This document shows, one piece after another, positions 53,488 through 62,948 of a DNA stretch of 64,000 nucleotides. Positions within the stretch are counted from its first letter, which is position 1. The number at the start of each line of letters is the position of its first letter. The translations under genes and the position numbers were made by a program. Below the pieces are notes generated by a model that saw only the letters and a program-made list of their open reading frames with translations, made no database searches and had not been told where the DNA came from. The DNA comes from an uncultured Duncaniella sp. (GTDB taxonomy: Bacteria; Bacteroidota; Bacteroidia; Bacteroidales; Muribaculaceae). Location of the stretch: the NCBI GenBank assembly GCA_910586305.1, contig CAJUGS010000008.1, positions 1-64,000 on the forward strand, read 5' to 3'.

Positions 53488-56400
53488 ATGAAACACCTAT
53501 TCTCACTTCTGGCGATACTCGTCGCAGCGGTCTACACATGGGCCTCTGACGACATACACTTCACTCACCTGACCACTAAGGACGGACTGAGCGACAACGA
53601 AATCAACAGTGTGAGCCGCGACTCCCGTGGCTTCGTGTGGATTTCCACCGCCTACGGACTTTGCAGATACGACGGATATAGCTTCAAAAACTTTGTGAAA
53701 GACGACAGCCACGGCTCTCTGCCGTTCTATTCCGTCGGCAAAATACAGGAAGACGCATCAGGCAACATCTGGATCTCCACCCACTCTCAGCGCTATGCAT
53801 ACTTCGACACACGCAAGGAAGCATTCATAATGGCCGAGACCGTCCTGGCAGAGAAATACGGACTGCAGGTCAACCCAAAGATTCTCTTTGTCGACTCGAA
53901 AAAACACCTGTGGATCGACACCGGCAGCGACGTAATGTTTCACTATGACATCGAAACCAATAAAACCGAAAAAATTCCCCACATATACCGGGAAGCGACA
54001 GTCACCAACATTTGTGAAGACAGTACAGGAATCGTAAGGGTATACTCCGACGGACACGTAGACCATATCGACCGGACATCGGGCAGACAGGACTTCAGCA
54101 CCGGGCACATATCTCAACATCGCCTACGCAACTGGAACAACTATAATATATATTGCGACTACGACGGCGACTACTGGGTATACTCGTTTCACGAAGCCTG
54201 GCTATACAGAAAACAGACCGGCGAATGGATAAACCTCACAGACAGCTCGTCGCCCATCAGGCTCAACGGCAAGAGCATCAGAGACATCACCACCAACCGC
54301 GACCGCAACATATGGGTAGCCGTAGACAATGGCGGTATAAACATCGTAGACAAAAAAAACGGTAAAGTCAGATATATCACAAACAACATATTAGACAAGA
54401 CCAGTCTGTCTCACAATGGAGTGAGCTGCATATATGCCGACAACGAAGGCGGAGTCTGGGTGGGAACACACAAGCACGGAGTGTCCTACTACAACAAAGG
54501 ACTCTTCAAATTCCAAAGCGACAACTTTCCGGAATTCACCAACACGGCCGGATTCAATCCGGGTGTATCCTCCATCTCCGAGACACCATCGGGCAATCTG
54601 CTGCTCGGCATCTATAACGGACTCATCGAAATCGATCAGAACTCAGGCAAAAAAAATCTGACTCTTTTCTCCCGGCACACCCACCCCAGCAGCGAAGGCT
54701 ACGTGATTATCAGCATGGTCACCGACAGCAACGGCACCACATGGATGGGAACCTACAACTACGGCCTCGTATCCTATGACGGAAAAAATCTCCGCCACCA
54801 CACGCTCAACCCCGAACGTCCTGGCTCGATGGCCAACAAGACCGTGTGGTCATTGGCCCTCGACAGCTCCGGCTATCTATGGATTGGAACATGGGGCGAC
54901 GGACTGTATGGCTACGATCCATCCACAGGAACAGCGATAAACTACAACGAGAACTTCAAGAACGACCAGATAACCTCAGTCTGCGTCTCCAGAGACAAAA
55001 AAATCTATATGGGCACCACCTACGGCCTGCTCATATACGACCCCATGTCAAAAAAATTCAAAAAACTCACCAGAGAAGACAACACCTCCAACACTCTGAC
55101 CAACACAGCCATATCCCATGTCTATGAAGACAGCCGCGGACTCCTGTGGATATCCACACGCCACGGGCTGAACGTCTACGACCGCAAAGACGACCGCATT
55201 TCAAGGCCCGTCAAAGCCCTCGAAAAAACGATAATACACGCATCGACCGAGGACAACGACAAAAATATCTGGGTGACGACATCGACAGGCATACACCAGA
55301 TTGTCGTCAACGGCGACCCTGCCACACAAAGCTACTCGTTCTCCCACCGCAAGTTCGACGACATGAACATCCACGACAACATCGATTTCAACGACCAGTC
55401 TATTTTAAGACAATCATCGGGCAAAATAATAGCTGGAGGCAGCGGAGGGATGTGTATCATCGACCCACGAGACATCCTCCTCGACACAACATCGCCACAG
55501 GTACACTTCACATCACTCAGGCTGTTCAACAACGATATTATGATCGACAGCGTGTATGACGGAAACAAAGTCATGGACATGGCTCCCGACTATGTCGACG
55601 CCATACACCTGAATCACGACCAGAATGTATTTACCGTCTACTTCTCGGCAATGAACTATATGTTCCCCGAAAAGACAACATACCTCTACAAACTCGAAGG
55701 GTTCGACACCGGCTGGCGGAAGTCTGACTCAAACCGTCTCACCTACACCAACCTCGCCTCCGGCAAATACATCCTCAAGGTCCGAGCCGTAAACAACGAG
55801 GGGTATGCCAGCGAGAAAACCGCCGAGCTGAAAATCATCATCGCACCGCCATTCTACCGTTCATGGGTGGCCTATGTCATATACTTTCTCCTGTTCATAC
55901 TTCTCGTGATACTTCTAAGAATCTATATGCGCCACAACGAGCAGCAGAAGTACGCACTGCTGAAAATCAAGCAGGAAGCACAGCAGAAACGTGAAATCGA
56001 CGACATGAAGATGCGTTTCTTCACCAACATAAGCCACGACCTGCGCACACCTCTCACCCTCATACTCACACCGATAGAATATGTCATGTCCCACACATCC
56101 GACACAGAGCACCGCGAGAAACTCGAGATTGCCCGCAACAACGCCGTCAGACTGCTTGGAATGGTCAACCAGCTGCTCGACTTCCGCAAGAGCGACGTAG
56201 CAGGCCACACACTCAATCTCACCACGGCCGACATCGTTGACACCGCCGGTACCATCTGCAACAACTTCGCTGAATATTCTGGACAACACAACATAAATCT
56301 CACATTCTACTCGGCCATACCCAGGCTATACTGCCGGTTTGACGAGGACAAAATCAGCAAGATACTAATGAACCTACTGTCCAACGCCTTCAAATTCACA

Positions 56401-57546
56401 CCCGACGGTGGCCGAGTGGACGTGTCGATCGACATCGTTCCCCAATCGGACACTCAACCCGAAATGCTACAGCTCAAGGTAGCCGACAACGGCTGCGGCA
56501 TCAGTGACGAGCACAAGGAACTGATATTCGACCGCTTCTACCAGATTCACAGCAGCGACGGCCGACAGTCGGGTGGCAGCGGCGTGGGTCTGAACCTCGT
56601 CAAAGAATTTGCCACACTCCACGGAGGCGCCGTATCAGTGCGCGACAACATAGGCAAAGGCTCGGTGTTCATCGTCGAGATTCCACTCGTAAGGGTCGAG
56701 GAGACACCGGTTGAGCAGCAATCGCCGGCCGAGACAGTCAGCGAGACCGAGGACAACGACAAAAACGTCGAAAACTCCCGACCGGTAGTGCTGATTGTCG
56801 ACGACAACGACGAATTCCGCAGATTCATGAAGGACTGTCTCAAAAAAGACTACATAGTCCACGAAGCCGAGGACGGACTGAAAGCATGGAAGATAATTCC
56901 CGAACTACAGCCCGACATAGTGGTATCCGACGTCATGATGCCCAATATAGACGGAAACGAGCTGTGTCACAAGGTGAAAAACGACATCCGCACATCCCAC
57001 ATCCTCATGATACTGCTCACGGCAAGAGCCGCGAAAGAACACGAACTGGCCGGGCTTGAAAACGGAGCCGACGACTATATCACCAAACCCTTCAACCTCA
57101 GCATTTTCACACGTCGCATCAAGAATCTGCTCCAACGCCGACATGAATCACACAGCCAGCCCATGGAGATTGAGCCAAGCAAAGTAAACATCACTCCGCT
57201 CGACCAGAAACTGATGCAGAAAGCTGTAAACTATGTAGAGGAAAACATCGATCGCAGCGAGCTGTCTGTCGAAGAACTCAGCAGCGAGCTTGGAATGAGC
57301 CGAGTCCACCTCTACAAGAAGATGGTATCCATCACCGGAAAGACTCCCAAGGAATTCATACGCATCATCCGGCTCAAACGCGCCGCACAGCTTCTCGCCG
57401 AGAGCCAGCTCAGCATTGCCGAAATCACCTACCAGACAGGCTTTAACAACCTCTCGCTCTTCCGCAAATACTTCAAGAACGAGTTTGGTCTGCTACCATC
57501 CGAATACCAGGCAAAACACGGACGTAAATACAACGAATCTATCTGA
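53488..57546 (+). CDS. Hybrid two-component system regulator (HTCS)
   Basis: 1352 residues from the ATG at 53488, which begins a signal sequence/first membrane anchor. A periplasmic two-bladed propeller sensor (Reg_prop repeats such as GFVWISTAYGLCRYDGYSF and YLWIGTWGDGLYGYDP) is followed by a Y_Y_Y domain (about 720-785) and one membrane helix (about 790-812). The cytoplasmic part has HisKA (FFTNISHDLRTPLTLIL, His850), HATPase (LLSNAFKFTPDGG, VADNGCGI), a receiver (VSDVMMPNIDG, Asp1148) and an AraC-type DNA-binding domain at the C-terminus. It senses an oligosaccharide in the periplasm and activates the utilization locus. It diverges from GH42. Confidence 0.96.
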   Translation: MKHLFSLLAILVAAVYTWASDDIHFTHLTTKDGLSDNEINSVSRDSRGFVWISTAYGLCRYDGYSFKNFVKDDSHGSLPFYSVGKIQEDASGNIWISTHSQRYAYFDTRKEAFIMAETVLAEKYGLQVNPKILFVDSKKHLWIDTGSDVMFHYDIETNKTEKIPHIYREATVTNICEDSTGIVRVYSDGHVDHIDRTSGRQDFSTGHISQHRLRNWNNYNIYCDYDGDYWVYSFHEAWLYRKQTGEWINLTDSSSPIRLNGKSIRDITTNRDRNIWVAVDNGGINIVDKKNGKVRYITNNILDKTSLSHNGVSCIYADNEGGVWVGTHKHGVSYYNKGLFKFQSDNFPEFTNTAGFNPGVSSISETPSGNLLLGIYNGLIEIDQNSGKKNLTLFSRHTHPSSEGYVIISMVTDSNGTTWMGTYNYGLVSYDGKNLRHHTLNPERPGSMANKTVWSLALDSSGYLWIGTWGDGLYGYDPSTGTAINYNENFKNDQITSVCVSRDKKIYMGTTYGLLIYDPMSKKFKKLTREDNTSNTLTNTAISHVYEDSRGLLWISTRHGLNVYDRKDDRISRPVKALEKTIIHASTEDNDKNIWVTTSTGIHQIVVNGDPATQSYSFSHRKFDDMNIHDNIDFNDQSILRQSSGKIIAGGSGGMCIIDPRDILLDTTSPQVHFTSLRLFNNDIMIDSVYDGNKVMDMAPDYVDAIHLNHDQNVFTVYFSAMNYMFPEKTTYLYKLEGFDTGWRKSDSNRLTYTNLASGKYILKVRAVNNEGYASEKTAELKIIIAPPFYRSWVAYVIYFLLFILLVILLRIYMRHNEQQKYALLKIKQEAQQKREIDDMKMRFFTNISHDLRTPLTLILTPIEYVMSHTSDTEHREKLEIARNNAVRLLGMVNQLLDFRKSDVAGHTLNLTTADIVDTAGTICNNFAEYSGQHNINLTFYSAIPRLYCRFDEDKISKILMNLLSNAFKFTPDGGRVDVSIDIVPQSDTQPEMLQLKVADNGCGISDEHKELIFDRFYQIHSSDGRQSGGSGVGLNLVKEFATLHGGAVSVRDNIGKGSVFIVEIPLVRVEETPVEQQSPAETVSETEDNDKNVENSRPVVLIVDDNDEFRRFMKDCLKKDYIVHEAEDGLKAWKIIPELQPDIVVSDVMMPNIDGNELCHKVKNDIRTSHILMILLTARAAKEHELAGLENGADDYITKPFNLSIFTRRIKNLLQRRHESHSQPMEIEPSKVNITPLDQKLMQKAVNYVEENIDRSELSVEELSSELGMSRVHLYKKMVSITGKTPKEFIRIIRLKRAAQLLAESQLSIAEITYQTGFNNLSLFRKYFKNEFGLLPSEYQAKHGRKYNESI

Positions 57547-57550
57547 AACT

Positions 57551-57592
57551 GAAAAAAAAGTGTGCGTCTCTCCTCGCGAGCGACGCACACTT
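57551..57592 (-). terminator. Intrinsic terminator of the GH97-esterase operon
   Basis: AAGTGTGCGTC (57558-57568) pairs perfectly with 57582-57592 (11 bp). Read leftwards the stem is followed by a run of eight T (57559-57552 on the minus strand, partly in the stem). It lies between the convergent regulator and esterase genes, about 65 nt after the esterase stop. The plus-strand side lacks a T tract. Confidence 0.8.
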
Positions 57593-57658
57593 GCCAACTA
57601 CTGACAATCGTTTACCTATAGAATATGTAGAGAATATGAAGCTGTTAGTACTCGTGTG

Positions 57659-58507
57659 TCAGATTTCTTCCCTGAGCCACTTCTCAAGTTCCTCCATCCA
57701 TTGGGATTTGTAGAGGAATCCGTCGCCGTAGCCCCATCCGTGGCCGCCTGTCGGATAGGCGTGCAGAGAGGCGCTGACATTGTTTTTCAGAAGAGCCATA
57801 TAGTAGTTCACTCCGTTGGCTACAGGCACAGCCGTATCGTCGGAAGAAAGCATTATGAAAGCCTTCGGCGTGGACGAACTGACCTGCAGTTCGTTGGAGT
57901 ACTTGTCTTGAAGTTCCTTTGACGGATTCTTGCCCAGAAGGTTCTCTCTGGAACCTCCGTGGGTATAGGACGGATCCATCGTTATCACCGGATAAAACAG
58001 TACCTGGAAATCAGGTCGTGTCTCATTCCCGCTGTAATGGGTGGCGAGCGTAGAGGCGAGATGCCCTCCTGCCGATGCGCCCATTATCCCTATTTTCGAT
58101 GGATTTACCCCCCATTCCGACGCATGATTTCTCACGAGTCTGACAGCCTGCTCGGCATCCGACAGAGGTATCTCATGATTGCCATGTGGCAGACGGTATT
58201 TCAGCACCACATAGGCTATACCCTGCGCGTTAAACCACTGAGCCATCGCGTGTCCCTCATGGTCCATAGCCTCCCAGCCATAGCCTCCGCCGGGACACAT
58301 TATTATAGCCTTGCCGTTGGGGCGCCCGGGCAGATACACGGTGATAGCCGGGTCGCGGGTAAAGTCCGACGAGCGTATGGCCTCAGTCTTGGCCTCCGAC
58401 ATCTCGGCATGATTTTGGTCCCACAGCAGCATTTCCACCTTCTCCTGGGCCACAGACTGCAAGCCTGTGGCAAGCAGGCAGGCAGCGAGAATATTACGTA
58501 TAGTCAT
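57659..58507 (-). CDS. Secreted alpha/beta-hydrolase esterase (acetylesterase-like)
   Basis: 282 residues with a signal peptide (to about 20). CPGGGYGWEAMDHEGHAMA forms the oxyanion region, GIMGASAGGHLA carries the nucleophile Ser145, MLSSDDTAVP the acid and GGHGWGYG the His. This pattern is common in Bacteroides carbohydrate esterases related to acetyl-xylan esterases. It would remove O-acetyl groups from polysaccharide fragments in the periplasm. It follows the second GH97 gene by 11 nt, so both are one operon. The ester it cuts cannot be fixed from the sequence. Confidence 0.82.
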   Translation of the reverse strand: MTIRNILAACLLATGLQSVAQEKVEMLLWDQNHAEMSEAKTEAIRSSDFTRDPAITVYLPGRPNGKAIIMCPGGGYGWEAMDHEGHAMAQWFNAQGIAYVVLKYRLPHGNHEIPLSDAEQAVRLVRNHASEWGVNPSKIGIMGASAGGHLASTLATHYSGNETRPDFQVLFYPVITMDPSYTHGGSRENLLGKNPSKELQDKYSNELQVSSSTPKAFIMLSSDDTAVPVANGVNYYMALLKNNVSASLHAYPTGGHGWGYGDGFLYKSQWMEELEKWLREEI

Positions 58508-58518
58508 TCCTAAAGTGA

Positions 58519-60462
58519 TTATTTTGTCACAATTACAAAACCGCCGTCGGGAAGAATCTCCACAGGCACAACACCGGTCTTCTTTATCTTTACTTCAATA
58601 GCCTCTACGTCCTTGTCTTTCCTGTCGGCATAGATCACACCTCTGCCCGACACTATACCGAGCTTTGAAAGATCGAGATTCAGCTTGAGAGGCTCCTTCA
58701 TGGCATTAACTCCGGCAATATACCAGGTGTCGCCATGACGACGGGCAAGCACCACATATCTGCCCGGATATCCGTCGATAAGCCTGGTGTCGTCCCATGT
58801 GGTGGGCACCGACTTCATGAAGTCAATGGCGGCCGGCGGAGTCTCGGTGAGATTGTTGGGAGTAAGGGCGAAATTCTGCACGGGGTTCTGGAAGAGCACA
58901 GCTGTGGCGAGTTGGAAGGCATCGCCCGTGCGACGTATATTACCGCTGTTATTGTCGCGCGACATACGGCGGTTGAACACCGTGCCACCATACTCCATCA
59001 GAGCCACTGAGTTGCGTATAAACGGGTGGAGAGTGGCGTGAAAAGCCTCCATGTCACAGAAAACCTGTCCGAATATCAGATTCTCCGACGCAAATACAGC
59101 CTCACTGCCGACATGGTTGGGATACATACGCTCCCATCCGCGAGGTAGCGTGCAGCCATGGAATATCACATCTATTCCGTGATCGGCCGCATCGCTGAGA
59201 ATATCCTCGTAAAGGCGCATCGTCTCCTGCTTGTCACCGCCGAAAAAGTCCACCTTTATACATTCCACACCGTTGTCGCGGAGCCACTTCATCTCCTTCT
59301 TGCGCACAATAGGCCTGTCCATTTTGTTGGTCGGACTCTGCACTATGTCGTTCCAATGTCCGCTCGACGAGTACCATAGGATTGGTCTCACGCCGTTGGA
59401 TTTGGCATAGCCGAGCAGTTCGGGCATCTTGTCGTAACCGATATTCTGGTCCCATCCGGCATCGATCAGTATATTTTCATATCCCAGATCGCGGGCAAGG
59501 TCGATGAACGTTTTCTGGTCGGCCATATTCATACTGTTGTCCTGCCACACTATCCAGCTCCATGTTCCACGGCCTGGACGAGCCTGACGTGACACCTCGT
59601 AGCGTGGTTCCACGAGGCTCCACGGAATCGTGGTCTCGGCCACAGGTGCAAGATTGTCGGCCACAGTGATGGTGCGCCACGGGGTGGCACCTGGAAGAGC
59701 TATACCAGGCGAGGCCGATCCATTGCCGTTATTCTCCTCGGGCATGGGATAGGCTATGGTGAAAACCCCGTCCTTATAATCGCTCAGATGCGAGGCACAG
59801 TAATATCCGTCCACGCCGGTTTCGGTAAGGAGCACCCATCCCCTGTCGGCCACACGGAACAACCCCGGAAAGGTAAAACCATGGCCAAACTGCGACGGTG
59901 TGTCCAGAGCAGCGTCTGTGACATAAAATTCCTCATAGCTTGGCTTTGTGCGCTTCCAGCCTATCATCGCATCACTCTGCGAGGTGAGAAACACAGTTGT
60001 CTCCTTTGGGAAGGAGAAGCCCGAAGCCTCTCTCTCAACCACCATGGCCCCGGTGTCGCCCTGGCGGGGGATCAGATAGCGAAAGGCCGCGTCATTGTCA
60101 GCCACCTGCCACTCCACCGAAATCTGCTGGCTGTTATGATTGGAATAAGTCACAACAAGGCGGTTGGCCTCGTAGTCTATATGGCTCTTCTTTATTTTAT
60201 CCTGGTCATATGACTTGGACACCTTGGATCTCACGGAGTCCACACAGGTCATTCCCACAGTGAAGTCGCCGACGTCGGTCTTAAGTCCAAGAGGAGACTT
60301 CTCAAGCATGGTTTTACCGTCATAACTCACAGAATATACAGGCTTGCCCGCCTCGACATCGGTGACCACCACAAGCCGTCCGTCCGGACTGCTGACGGAA
60401 ACACCCGTACCAAATGCCACGCCGGGAAGAAGGAGGCAGAAACAAAACAATGATTTCTTCAT
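58519..60462 (-). CDS. Second glycoside hydrolase family 97 enzyme, retaining type
   Basis: 647 residues with a signal peptide (to about 20). An N-terminal beta-sandwich, then the barrel with ENILIDAGWDQN, GVECIKVDFFGGDKQ (Asp405 at the retaining-nucleophile position) and NHVGSEAVFASEN (Glu454 at the acid/base position). The C-terminal beta domain ends GGFVIVTK. It is clearly divergent from the GH97 at 44.4 kb, so not a recent duplication. Alpha-galactosidase or a related alpha-glycosidase is likely. It leads a two-gene operon with the esterase, from its own promoter, facing the regulator gene. Confidence 0.86.
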   Translation of the reverse strand: MKKSLFCFCLLLPGVAFGTGVSVSSPDGRLVVVTDVEAGKPVYSVSYDGKTMLEKSPLGLKTDVGDFTVGMTCVDSVRSKVSKSYDQDKIKKSHIDYEANRLVVTYSNHNSQQISVEWQVADNDAAFRYLIPRQGDTGAMVVEREASGFSFPKETTVFLTSQSDAMIGWKRTKPSYEEFYVTDAALDTPSQFGHGFTFPGLFRVADRGWVLLTETGVDGYYCASHLSDYKDGVFTIAYPMPEENNGNGSASPGIALPGATPWRTITVADNLAPVAETTIPWSLVEPRYEVSRQARPGRGTWSWIVWQDNSMNMADQKTFIDLARDLGYENILIDAGWDQNIGYDKMPELLGYAKSNGVRPILWYSSSGHWNDIVQSPTNKMDRPIVRKKEMKWLRDNGVECIKVDFFGGDKQETMRLYEDILSDAADHGIDVIFHGCTLPRGWERMYPNHVGSEAVFASENLIFGQVFCDMEAFHATLHPFIRNSVALMEYGGTVFNRRMSRDNNSGNIRRTGDAFQLATAVLFQNPVQNFALTPNNLTETPPAAIDFMKSVPTTWDDTRLIDGYPGRYVVLARRHGDTWYIAGVNAMKEPLKLNLDLSKLGIVSGRGVIYADRKDKDVEAIEVKIKKTGVVPVEILPDGGFVIVTK

Positions 60463-60497
60463 TTCTTCAAAGTGATTTTAATTGGTTTTTCACTCTG

Positions 60498-60527
60498 CAA
60501 AATTAGAAATATCATAGTTTTGTCAAA
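60498..60527 (-). promoter_or_regulatory. Promoter of GH97-esterase operon
   Basis: On the minus strand TTTG (60527-60524), 18 nt, then TAATTTTG (60505-60498), 35 nt before the GH97 ATG. Spacing is one or two bases shorter than usual. Confidence 0.65.
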
Positions 60528-60559
60528 GTAGAACTATCGTAACTTTTGCAATAGTCCGG

Positions 60560-60603
60560 GGGGCTTTTTGTTATATTATGGCATATGCAATGATAATAGC
60601 CCC
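60560..60603. repeat. Dyad downstream of radA
   Basis: GGGGCT (60560-60565) pairs with AGCCCC (60598-60603), enclosing TATTAT/ATAATA and a GCATATGC palindrome. It starts about 28 nt after the radA stop on the minus strand. No T tract follows leftwards, so it is at best an atypical terminator. Confidence 0.4.
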
Positions 60604-60631
60604 TCCATTGCTTCGGCCATGCCGCCACCGC

Positions 60632-62002
60632 CTATGCGAAAAGCGCCCGGAAAGCCTCCTCGACCTTTGCCACCTCCACTATCCTGATTGAGAGCGAGGA
60701 TGTGTCGACCCCCTTGAGGTTGTGGCGCGGTATGAGTATGGTCTCCATACCCAGTTTCTCGGCCTCGCGTATGCGCTGCTCTATCCTGCCCACGGGACGT
60801 ATCTCGCCCGAAAGCCCTATCTCCCCCGCCATACAGGTACGCGGTGGCACAGGCATATCGACATTGGACGAAAGAATGGCGCATACCACTGCAAGGTCGA
60901 GCGCGGGATCACTCACCTTCAGTCCGCCGGCTATGTTGAGAAACACATCCTTGGCGGCAAGCTTGAACCCCACCCTCTTTTCGAGCACGGCGAGAAGCAT
61001 ATTCATGCGCTTGTAGTCAAATCCGTTGACTGTGCGCTGCGGCGTTCCGTAGGCCGCTGTCGACACGAGTGCCTGGACCTCTATGAGAAATGAACGCATA
61101 CCCTCCACCGTCACCCCCACAGCAACTCCCGAGAGATCGTCGTCCGTGTGAGACAAAAGCATCTCGGAGGGATTGGACACCTCGCGCAGCCCGCGCTGGC
61201 ACATCTCATAAATACCCAGCTCGGAGGTGGAGCCGAAGCGGTTCTTGATGGCGCGGAGCAATCGGTAGAAATGCTGTGAGTCTCCCTCAAACTGCAACAC
61301 GGCGTCAACAATGTGTTCAAGCACCTTGGGGCCGGCTATGCTTCCCTCCTTGGTTATATGGCCTATGAGCATCACCGGAACGGCAGTCTCCTTGGCATAC
61401 TTCAGCAGCTGCGAGGCACACTCGCGCACCTGCGAGACGCTGCCGGCCACCGACTCGAGCTCGTCGCTGGCAATAGTCTGTATGGAGTCCACCACAAGTA
61501 GCCCGGGCTTTATCGCCTCTATGTGGTCCATGATTGACTGCAGGGATGTCTCACAGACTATGAACACATTGTCGCTTGGACGACCTATGCGGTCGGCGCG
61601 CATCTTAATCTGCTTGGCACTCTCCTCGCCCGATACATATAGAATGGTGCGCGACTTGATGGAGAGTATGTTCTGCAGCACGAGTGTAGACTTGCCTATT
61701 CCAGGCTCTCCGCCGATGAGTATGATGCTTCCGGCCACCAGGCCGCCTCCGAGCACTCGGTTGAGTTCGGCCGACGGCATACGGATTCGCGCCTCGTCGG
61801 AGGTCTCTATGGCCGAGACAGGAACAGGCACACTCGCGGCTGCACGGCTTCCCGAGGGAGAGATGGTGCGCGTTTTCCTGGACGGACGCGACTTCTCCTC
61901 CACCATGGTGTTCCACTCGCCACACGCCGGACACTTTCCCTCCCACTTTGGCGACTCGGCTCCACAACTGCTGCAGAACCACACTGACTTCACACCCTTC
62001 AT
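60632..62002 (-). CDS. radA: DNA repair protein RadA
   Basis: 456 residues. An N-terminal zinc finger (CSSCGAESPKWEGKCPACGE, four Cys), RecA-like ATPase with Walker A GGEPGIGKSTLVLQ, the RadA-specific KNRFG motif (AIKNRFGSTSELGIYEM), and a Lon-protease-like C-terminal domain. RadA is a branch-migration helicase that processes recombination intermediates. Its start overlaps the methyltransferase gene by 4 nt, so the pair is co-transcribed. Confidence 0.96.
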   Translation of the reverse strand: MKGVKSVWFCSSCGAESPKWEGKCPACGEWNTMVEEKSRPSRKTRTISPSGSRAAASVPVPVSAIETSDEARIRMPSAELNRVLGGGLVAGSIILIGGEPGIGKSTLVLQNILSIKSRTILYVSGEESAKQIKMRADRIGRPSDNVFIVCETSLQSIMDHIEAIKPGLLVVDSIQTIASDELESVAGSVSQVRECASQLLKYAKETAVPVMLIGHITKEGSIAGPKVLEHIVDAVLQFEGDSQHFYRLLRAIKNRFGSTSELGIYEMCQRGLREVSNPSEMLLSHTDDDLSGVAVGVTVEGMRSFLIEVQALVSTAAYGTPQRTVNGFDYKRMNMLLAVLEKRVGFKLAAKDVFLNIAGGLKVSDPALDLAVVCAILSSNVDMPVPPRTCMAGEIGLSGEIRPVGRIEQRIREAEKLGMETILIPRHNLKGVDTSSLSIRIVEVAKVEEAFRALFA

Positions 62003-62760
62003 ATGCCTCTGAATTTGGCAAGTGTGATGGCTGTGGCTACAGCAGCGTTGAGCGACTCGCTCGTCTCGCGCTCAGGAGGATAGCTGGGTATGAGAAGACG
62101 GTGGCTCACAAGCCTCTCCACCTCGCGTGAGATACCTTTGCCCTCGTTGCCTATGACAATGATACCCGTAGTTCCCAGCGAAGCTTCTCCGATGGGACTG
62201 CCGTCGAGAAAAGTCCCGTAGACAGCCTCAGCCCCGGCGGTGGGAATGGCCTCGGTGAGATCGCGGTAGTGGACGCTGACACGCGAGATGGCACCCATGG
62301 TCGACTGAATCACCTTGGGGCTGAAACAGTCGGCTGTCTCCCGCGAAGCTATGATATCGGTGATGCCAAACCAGTCGGCCACACGGATGATGGTGCCGAG
62401 ATTGCCGGGATCCTGGATGGTGTCGAGCGCAAGCACAAGATTGCCGGAAGCCACGTTCTCCGGAATAGGCCTGTCGGGAATAGAATAGACGGCTATCACT
62501 TCGGGAGGAGTGACGAGCGACGACATCTTGCGCAGATCGGCGCGGGAGACCTCGCTCACCTTCTCTCCATATCTGAAAGCCACATCTTCATGGTCTTTTA
62601 GCCATTCCGGCAGAGCATAGAGAGCACGCAAGTGAAAATGAGGGAGAGTGTCGATCACACATTTGGAGCCCTCGGCCTTGAATGCCTCCTCGCGACGGCG
62701 CCCCTTGCGGTCGTCCAGACCGGCCACTTTTTTTATTATGTTAGCTGTTACAGGTATCAT
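61999..62760 (-). CDS. TrmH/SpoU family RNA 2'-O-ribose methyltransferase
   Basis: 253 residues. An N-terminal substrate-binding domain (about 1-95) precedes the SPOUT fold with motif 1 DPGNLGTIIRVADWFG, motif 2 IIVIGNEGKGIS and motif 3 LNAAVATAITLA, which form the knotted S-adenosylmethionine site. It methylates a ribose in rRNA or tRNA; the exact target (RlmB- or TrmH-like) is uncertain. The ATG at 62760 lies 5 nt after a full promoter, so its mRNA is probably leaderless. The stop overlaps radA. Confidence 0.9.
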   Translation of the reverse strand: MIPVTANIIKKVAGLDDRKGRRREEAFKAEGSKCVIDTLPHFHLRALYALPEWLKDHEDVAFRYGEKVSEVSRADLRKMSSLVTPPEVIAVYSIPDRPIPENVASGNLVLALDTIQDPGNLGTIIRVADWFGITDIIASRETADCFSPKVIQSTMGAISRVSVHYRDLTEAIPTAGAEAVYGTFLDGSPIGEASLGTTGIIVIGNEGKGISREVERLVSHRLLIPSYPPERETSESLNAAVATAITLAKFRGI

Positions 62761-62765
62761 GAAGA

Positions 62766-62797
62766 CAAAGTTAGCGATTTTTATCGTTCACGCCAAA
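62766..62797 (-). promoter_or_regulatory. Promoter of the RNA methyltransferase-radA operon
   Basis: On the minus strand TTTG (62797-62794), 20 nt, then TAACTTTG (62773-62766), with only 5 nt to the ATG. Full consensus match and the same geometry as the uvrB and YrdC-gene promoters. Confidence 0.8.
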
Positions 62798-62879
62798 AGC
62801 TCCATCCATGTTTTGCGCCACACAGCACTCTCTGTATTTTTTAACATAGCAGTGCGGAGATATGGCCCATCCTTATGCT

Positions 62880-62887
62880 TAACTTTG
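62880..62887 (+). promoter_or_regulatory. Candidate -7 box upstream of the Y-family polymerase
   Basis: TAACTTTG lies 162 nt before the polymerase ATG. No -33 match at 19-21 nt. The region between contains two short overlapping ORFs. Confidence 0.45.
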
Positions 62888-62948
62888 CAATGTCTGACGA
62901 AGTGGACACTCGGGCTGACAGATATCTCACGGTAAACTATGGAATGTT

